Of a stretch of DNA of 10,655 nt, positions 6,956 to 10,655 are shown piece after piece. This DNA comes from Candidatus Cloacimonadota bacterium (GTDB lineage Bacteria; Cloacimonadota; Cloacimonadia; Cloacimonadales; JAOZMQ01). Position 1 is the stretch's first letter, and the number at the start of each line of letters is the position of its first letter. The DNA lies in NCBI GenBank assembly GCA_029934195.1, contig JAOZMQ010000068.1, forward strand, positions 1-10,655. The letters run 5' to 3'. Below the pieces are notes generated by a model. It was not told where the DNA came from, ran no database searches, and saw nothing but the letters and a program-made list of their open reading frames with translations. Made by a program: the position numbers and the translations under genes.

Positions 6956-8029
6956 TCACCCTAATGGATAAAAAAATCTATCCTGATTATTTTTCATTAA
7001 GTTTCTAAAATCATTAATCTTAAAGACATTATTTATATAAAATTTATTTACTGAATAAAAATATACATCTTCAGCAAAAAATTGCTTTTTAAATTTTGCT
7101 ACACCACCGTTAGGAGGATTAGAAGCTTGCCAATTTACATATTTAATTCCATTATTAATTGACCATTTATATATTTCATAAGCTAATAAATGATTAACAC
7201 CAAGCATCTGATTTTTCTTTACAGTACTTAACATAAAAACATCTAAAACATTGTTGCAAAAGAAACAAACAACTCCACCAATTAGTTTTTCTTCAAAATA
7301 AGCTCCAAAAAATTGAGAATGATCTTGGATTTCGCTGTCTAATAAATTTTCAAAAAATCCATAATCCCATTTATTTCCATCTAATTCTTTGATTCTTTGT
7401 TCATGTATTGAATACCATTCATTTAGAATTTTTTTATTAAATTCTTTCGATACTATTATTTGATTTTCTTTTGCAATTCGCAAATTGCGGGTGATGTTTC
7501 TTCTATATTTGCCATTAATATTTTTGTTCTCGATAATGGATATTTTACCATTCTTAGTAATTCTTTTCAAATCTACACATAAATTTATTCTTTGGAATAG
7601 CTTCAATTTTAAAGCTTCAGAAATGTTATTAATATTAACAGAATTTTGCTGGTCATTATAATTTATTTGCAAATATCCAATAGAAGCACTAATTGGATTG
7701 GAAGTAATTTTATAAATATCTTTTTGAAAGAAAAGTTCGAGCAAATCTATCAATTCAATTTCTTGGATATTACCGAGAATAAGACCTGAGACACCAAACC
7801 GACCGAATGAATATAAATGACTACCAGCTTTTGTTTCTTTTTTAAACAAGCAAATACCCATTAAAAAAATGTCTTTTTCCATATAAGTTATAAAATAAAA
7901 ATCATCTTTAAAATAATCGAACAATAACTTAATAACCTTAAAAGTTTGAAATGGAGATTGTACAATTTCTATAAGATTTTCATTATAGAAGTTCTCGTAT
8001 TCCGAAAGGTTAAGAATTGTAACTTTCAT
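6956..8029 (-). CDS. FemAB/GNAT-like acyl or aminoacyl transferase
   Basis: This 357-residue protein looks like the two-GNAT-fold FemAB / BioF2-like acetyltransferase group (Acetyltransf_6 type). Supporting stretches are KYRRNITRNLRIAKENQI (174-191), the usual basic helix before the second domain; FGAYFEEKLIGGVVCFF (241-257), the core beta strands; GVNHLLAYEIYKWSINNG (277-294); and NPPNGGVAKFKKQF (304-317), close to the family's G-x-x-x-FKxxF signature. Family members move amino acids from aminoacyl-tRNA, or acyl groups from CoA, onto amines of peptidoglycan peptides or sugars. In polysaccharide loci they are thought to N-acylate aminosugars; that is the inferred role here. The start shares four bases with the previous stop, and only a weak AGAAG precedes it, so initiation probably relies on coupling. 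It is rich in Ile, Asn and Lys, as expected from very AT-rich DNA. The donor and acceptor are unknown. Confidence 0.78.
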   Translation of the reverse strand: MKVTILNLSEYENFYNENLIEIVQSPFQTFKVIKLLFDYFKDDFYFITYMEKDIFLMGICLFKKETKAGSHLYSFGRFGVSGLILGNIQEIELIDLLELFFQKDIYKITSNPISASIGYLQINYNDQQNSVNINNISEALKLKLFQRINLCVDLKRITKNGKISIIENKNINGKYRRNITRNLRIAKENQIIVSKEFNKKILNEWYSIHEQRIKELDGNKWDYGFFENLLDSEIQDHSQFFGAYFEEKLIGGVVCFFCNNVLDVFMLSTVKKNQMLGVNHLLAYEIYKWSINNGIKYVNWQASNPPNGGVAKFKKQFFAEDVYFYSVNKFYINNVFKINDFRNLMKNNQDRFFYPLG

Positions 8030-8694
8030 CTGATATCTTCTAAATCTTGAAAATTGAATGTATAATTTGTGTTTATTGTTTGATTTTTATAAAGAGATAT
8101 TGAAAATTCATATGGCAAATAATTATGAGAAATAAGGAATCTTTTACTTATAATTTTGGCAATTTTAGAAATCTCTTCGACTGTAGGATGAAAACTAATC
8201 TCATTTTTGAAATCAACCAAATCAGATAAAAAATCTGCAACCACCCCAACATTTGATAACAAAAACATTTTTTCTATCATAAGCTGAAGATATTTAAATT
8301 GGTCAGTATATTGTAATTTTTCACTAAAAATTCCACAAGCAATTACAAGATCATATTGTTCGTTGAAGGAATTAGAAAGAATATCCAGATTTCTTATAGA
8401 CAAAGTGGGATATTTTTTTTTTGCCATTTCTAATAAATCAGGTTGAATTTCGATTCCGTAATACTTTCCTTTCCAGCCGATTTCTTTTAAATATGAATAT
8501 AAATCCGACAAACCGGAGCCTACATCTAAAATTGATTCAATTTTGGACAATTGAAAATTTTTTAGCAATGCTTGAAATCTATACTTTTGAGGAACTTTGC
8601 CCCAACCTAAAGATTTGGAACTATATCCATATTTTGAAGCAAGCTCGCCATAACGGCTTTTTATCATATTTTTATCTTTCTGATTCATATCCAT
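8026..8694 (-). CDS. Class I SAM-dependent methyltransferase, small
   Basis: A 222-residue protein with a Rossmann methyltransferase core. Motif I is ILDVGSG (55-61), followed by the acidic motif II region YYGIEIQPD (78-86), where Glu82 would contact the SAM ribose. IRNLDIL (100-106) and YDLVIACGIF (114-123) match motifs III and IV. These show SAM binding, but nothing reveals the acceptor. The start has an AAGG at 8701-8704, 6 bases before the ATG; a second ATG two codons in is also possible. It begins 19 bases after the asnB stop, and its own stop overlaps the next start in an ATGA junction (8026-8029), so it is probably translationally coupled to the FemAB-like gene. In this context an O- or N-methylation of a sugar or its substituent is likely, by inference. 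Cytoplasmic; no signal peptide or membrane segment is visible. Confidence 0.85.
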   Translation of the reverse strand: MDMNQKDKNMIKSRYGELASKYGYSSKSLGWGKVPQKYRFQALLKNFQLSKIESILDVGSGLSDLYSYLKEIGWKGKYYGIEIQPDLLEMAKKKYPTLSIRNLDILSNSFNEQYDLVIACGIFSEKLQYTDQFKYLQLMIEKMFLLSNVGVVADFLSDLVDFKNEISFHPTVEEISKIAKIISKRFLISHNYLPYEFSISLYKNQTINTNYTFNFQDLEDIR

Positions 8695-8713
8695 TTTTCA
8701 CCTTAATGTAAAT

Positions 8714-10594
8714 TTACTGAAAATTTTTTAACCACCATTCAAAACTTAATAAAGACCATATTAGTAATCTCCGATTTTTTTTCCCTGAAAAATGTTCGCT
8801 CATTAATTCGTGTACTTTTTTTGGTTGCAAATAATCATAAATTTTCGCTTTATTATTTAATAATAAATCTTTAATATAATCAATACTTTCACCTTTAAAC
8901 CAACTTGCATCAGGAGCTGAAAAACCTTGTTTAATATCGGCAGTATAGCTATCAGGAACATATTTTTTTAGAACTTTTCTTAGTATTATCTTTCCATCGT
9001 TAGTTTTTTGGAAATACTTTAGTTTTTTTCTTCCTGCTTCATTTTCATTCATTTTAATTACTTTTTGAAGATTTTTCAATTTATACTTTACAGGTATTTT
9101 CATTGCAAAATCAACAAGATCGTTATCCAAAAATGGTACTCGTGTTTCTAAACTATGTGCCATACTCAATTTATCTTCTACAGTTAGCAATCCTTGTAAA
9201 AAAGTTTTAGTTTCCAAATATAAAGAATGGTTGATATAATCTTCCGGAGATTGTAAATTATGGTTTGTATTCTTTAAAATATTTTTAAAAACGTCTTTGG
9301 TTTGATATTCCAAAATTTGAGGATAAATATCAGGTTGATAAAAATTTGATTTCATACTATCCGGAATCAACCGAAGCCAATATTTGTAGTATTTATCTGT
9401 ATAATCATCAAAATTATCATTGATCACTGCACGATAATATCTCCACGGATAACCTCCAAAAATCTCATCACCACCTGCACCGGAAAGAGCTACTTTTACA
9501 AACTTACTTGCTAATTTTGAAACATAAAAATTTGGATAGCATTGTCCAACTCGTAAATCTTCAAGATGCCAGATTAATTTTGGCATTATTCTTTCCATAT
9601 CACCAGCTTTTAAAACAACTTCGTAATGCTCTGTTTTGTAGATATTGGAAAGGTATTCAGCTTTTTTTCTTTCATCAAATGCTAATTCTAAACCACTTGC
9701 AGATGATAAATCAAAACCACAAGTAAATGTTTTTAGATTCTTAAAATTCTTTGAAGCTATACAGCTAATTCCACCCGAATCAATACCGCCACTTAAATAT
9801 GAGCCTATTTCAACATCACTAATTAATTGTCTATTTACAGCATTCTCAAATAATGCAGATATTTCATTTGTATAAATCCTTTCATCAGAAAAATGCTCAA
9901 TATCTTTAAAATCCCAATCCCAATATTTTTTCATTAGAATTTGATGAGATGTGGTCTTGGTTTTCACCAACATTGTATGACCGGCAGGAAGTGTTTTTAC
10001 TCCATCAAAAAGTGTATAATCAGAAAAAATGTTTTGAAAAGAAAAGTATTCATTTAATGCCTTAATATTTACTTTAACATTAAATTCCGGATATTCTAAA
10101 AATGATTTAATTTCTGATGCAAATAAAAAAATTCCATCGTGATGAAAATAATAAAGTGGTTTAATTCCATAACGATCACGTGCCAAAAATAACTCTTGTT
10201 TTTGCTTATTCCAAATTGCAAAAGCAAACATACCGTTAAATTTTTCAACACATTTACTACCCCATTCTTGAAATGACTTTAGAATGACTTCCGTATCTGT
10301 TTGTGAATAAAAGGAATATCCTTTTGCTTCCAATATAATTTTTATCTCATTGAAGTTGTAAACTTCTCCGTTATATGTTATAATGAAATTTCCATCTGTG
10401 GTTTGCATAGGTTGATTACCAGAAGGTGATAGATCTATTATTGATAGTCTTCTATGACCAAACCCAATATTTTTATCTATCCAATGTCCTTCTCCATCAG
10501 GACCTCTATGGACAATAATATCCGTCATTTTCTTTAAAATTGGATAAGAAACCGGTTTCTTGTTAAGATGAAAAATTCCAACAATTCCGCACAT
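8714..10594 (-). CDS. asnB: AsnB-type glutamine-dependent amidotransferase (asparagine synthase family)
   Basis: This 626-residue protein has the two-domain layout of class II asparagine synthetases. Residues 1-200 form the Ntn glutaminase: after Met removal Cys2 (MCGIVGIF) is the nucleophile, followed by HRGPDGEG (29-36), the YNGEVYN glutamine-site loop (74-80) and ARDRYGIKPLYY (138-149). The C-terminal synthetase domain has the PP-loop SGGIDSG (268-274), which binds ATP, and SGAGGDEIFGGYPWR (371-385). The family activates a carboxylate with ATP and transfers ammonia from glutamine. I chose the ATG at 10594 rather than the TTG one codon upstream because Cys must be residue 2. An AAAGGA site lies 7 bases upstream. 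It is the first gene of the visible cluster. In surface-glycan loci such proteins often amidate a sugar uronic acid instead of aspartate; that role here is inferred. The intact glutaminase domain separates it from lasso-peptide cyclases. The family call is near certain, the substrate open. Confidence 0.93.
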   Translation of the reverse strand: MCGIVGIFHLNKKPVSYPILKKMTDIIVHRGPDGEGHWIDKNIGFGHRRLSIIDLSPSGNQPMQTTDGNFIITYNGEVYNFNEIKIILEAKGYSFYSQTDTEVILKSFQEWGSKCVEKFNGMFAFAIWNKQKQELFLARDRYGIKPLYYFHHDGIFLFASEIKSFLEYPEFNVKVNIKALNEYFSFQNIFSDYTLFDGVKTLPAGHTMLVKTKTTSHQILMKKYWDWDFKDIEHFSDERIYTNEISALFENAVNRQLISDVEIGSYLSGGIDSGGISCIASKNFKNLKTFTCGFDLSSASGLELAFDERKKAEYLSNIYKTEHYEVVLKAGDMERIMPKLIWHLEDLRVGQCYPNFYVSKLASKFVKVALSGAGGDEIFGGYPWRYYRAVINDNFDDYTDKYYKYWLRLIPDSMKSNFYQPDIYPQILEYQTKDVFKNILKNTNHNLQSPEDYINHSLYLETKTFLQGLLTVEDKLSMAHSLETRVPFLDNDLVDFAMKIPVKYKLKNLQKVIKMNENEAGRKKLKYFQKTNDGKIILRKVLKKYVPDSYTADIKQGFSAPDASWFKGESIDYIKDLLLNNKAKIYDYLQPKKVHELMSEHFSGKKNRRLLIWSLLSFEWWLKNFQ

Positions 10595-10601
10595 CAATAA
10601 A

Positions 10602-10607
10602 TCCTTT
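10602..10607 (-). promoter_or_regulatory. Ribosome binding site of the asnB gene
   Basis: The minus strand reads AAAGGA, ending 7 bases before the ATG at 10594. This spacing supports the ATG that gives an N-terminal MCG over the TTG at 10597. Confidence 0.7.
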
Positions 10608-10655
10608 CATTTTTATTAAACATTTCTTATGTGTTCCTAATCTAATATTTCATTA

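Larger units (their letters stand above)
187..10594 (-). other. Probable single operon of nine genes, surface-glycan type
   Basis: Nine genes share one direction. In transcription order the junctions are a 19-base gap, 4-base overlap, 57-base gap, 9-base gap, 8-base overlap, 27-base gap, 4-base gap and 13-base overlap. I see no clear terminator or promoter between them. The 61 bases upstream of asnB up to the window edge hold its ribosome site and no convincing promoter, so the operon may begin outside the window. Gene content (glycosyltransferase, deacetylase-like protein, two methyltransferases, FemAB-like transferase, amidotransferase) suggests synthesis of a decorated surface glycan; this is inference from context. 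Confidence 0.7.

Noticed and set aside
6956..8694. Alternative genetic code (TGA read as an amino acid)
   Set aside because: TGA is the stop at 8026-8028 and 6956-6958, both at sensible protein ends, so the standard bacterial code fits.
221..9875. Open frames of 60 to 96 codons on the plus strand
   Set aside because: All lie opposite well-supported minus-strand genes, are rich in Phe, Leu and Ile as expected for the reverse of AT-rich coding DNA, and show no domain motif.
3394..10594. RiPP or lasso-peptide cluster, suggested by an AsnB homolog, a SPASM radical SAM enzyme and methyltransferases
   Set aside because: I found no short precursor gene with a ribosome site, no leader peptidase, no RRE-like protein and no exporter. 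The AsnB keeps its glutaminase Cys, unlike lasso cyclases, and the glycosyltransferase and deacetylase-like genes point to a glycan.
10608..10655. Possible promoter upstream of asnB
   Set aside because: The stretch is AT-rich enough to give TATAAT-like strings by chance, and no well-spaced -35/-10 pair stands out. The region is also cut by the window edge.
1..10655. Insertion sequences, CRISPR arrays, tRNA or other RNA genes
   Set aside because: Genes occupy nearly the whole window, the largest gap is 88 bases, and I saw no spaced direct repeats, transposase motifs or tRNA-like sequence.

Overview
The window is one tightly packed, single-direction gene cluster. All nine complete genes and one gene cut by the left edge are read from the minus strand, so transcription runs from the right edge to the left. 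The DNA is strongly AT-rich (about 30% GC by eye). Several genes have clear Shine-Dalgarno sites (AAGGAG, AGGAG, AAAGGA). TGA ends two of the genes, so the standard bacterial code fits. This points to an AT-rich bacterium that uses SD-led initiation. I cannot name the phylum; the strong SD sites argue mildly against a typical Bacteroidota genome.

In order of transcription the genes are: an AsnB-type glutamine-dependent amidotransferase (8714-10594); a small SAM methyltransferase (8026-8694); a FemAB/GNAT-like N-acyl or aminoacyl transferase (6956-8029); an amidohydrolase_2 TIM-barrel protein (6125-6898); a radical SAM enzyme with a SPASM-type C-terminus (4853-6115); a B12-binding-domain radical SAM enzyme (3394-4860); a GT-B glycosyltransferase (2068-3366); a divergent polysaccharide-deacetylase-like protein (912-2063); a second SAM methyltransferase (187-924); and the start of another gene (1-98). 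Junctions overlap by 4, 8 and 13 bases or are separated by gaps of 4 to 88 bases, which fits one operon with translational coupling.

The mix of glycosyltransferase, deacetylase-like protein, methyltransferases, acyltransferase and amidotransferase is typical of a surface-glycan locus (O-antigen, capsule or protein glycan), where each enzyme decorates a sugar. The unusual part is the centre: an amidohydrolase followed by two different radical SAM enzymes, with the ribosome site of the second gene lying on the stop codon of the first and the third gene overlapping the second by 8 bases. I infer a co-produced module that makes or alters an unusual sugar or amino-acid substituent, but the substrate cannot be read from sequence. 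No mobile elements, RNA genes, CRISPR arrays or clear terminators were seen.
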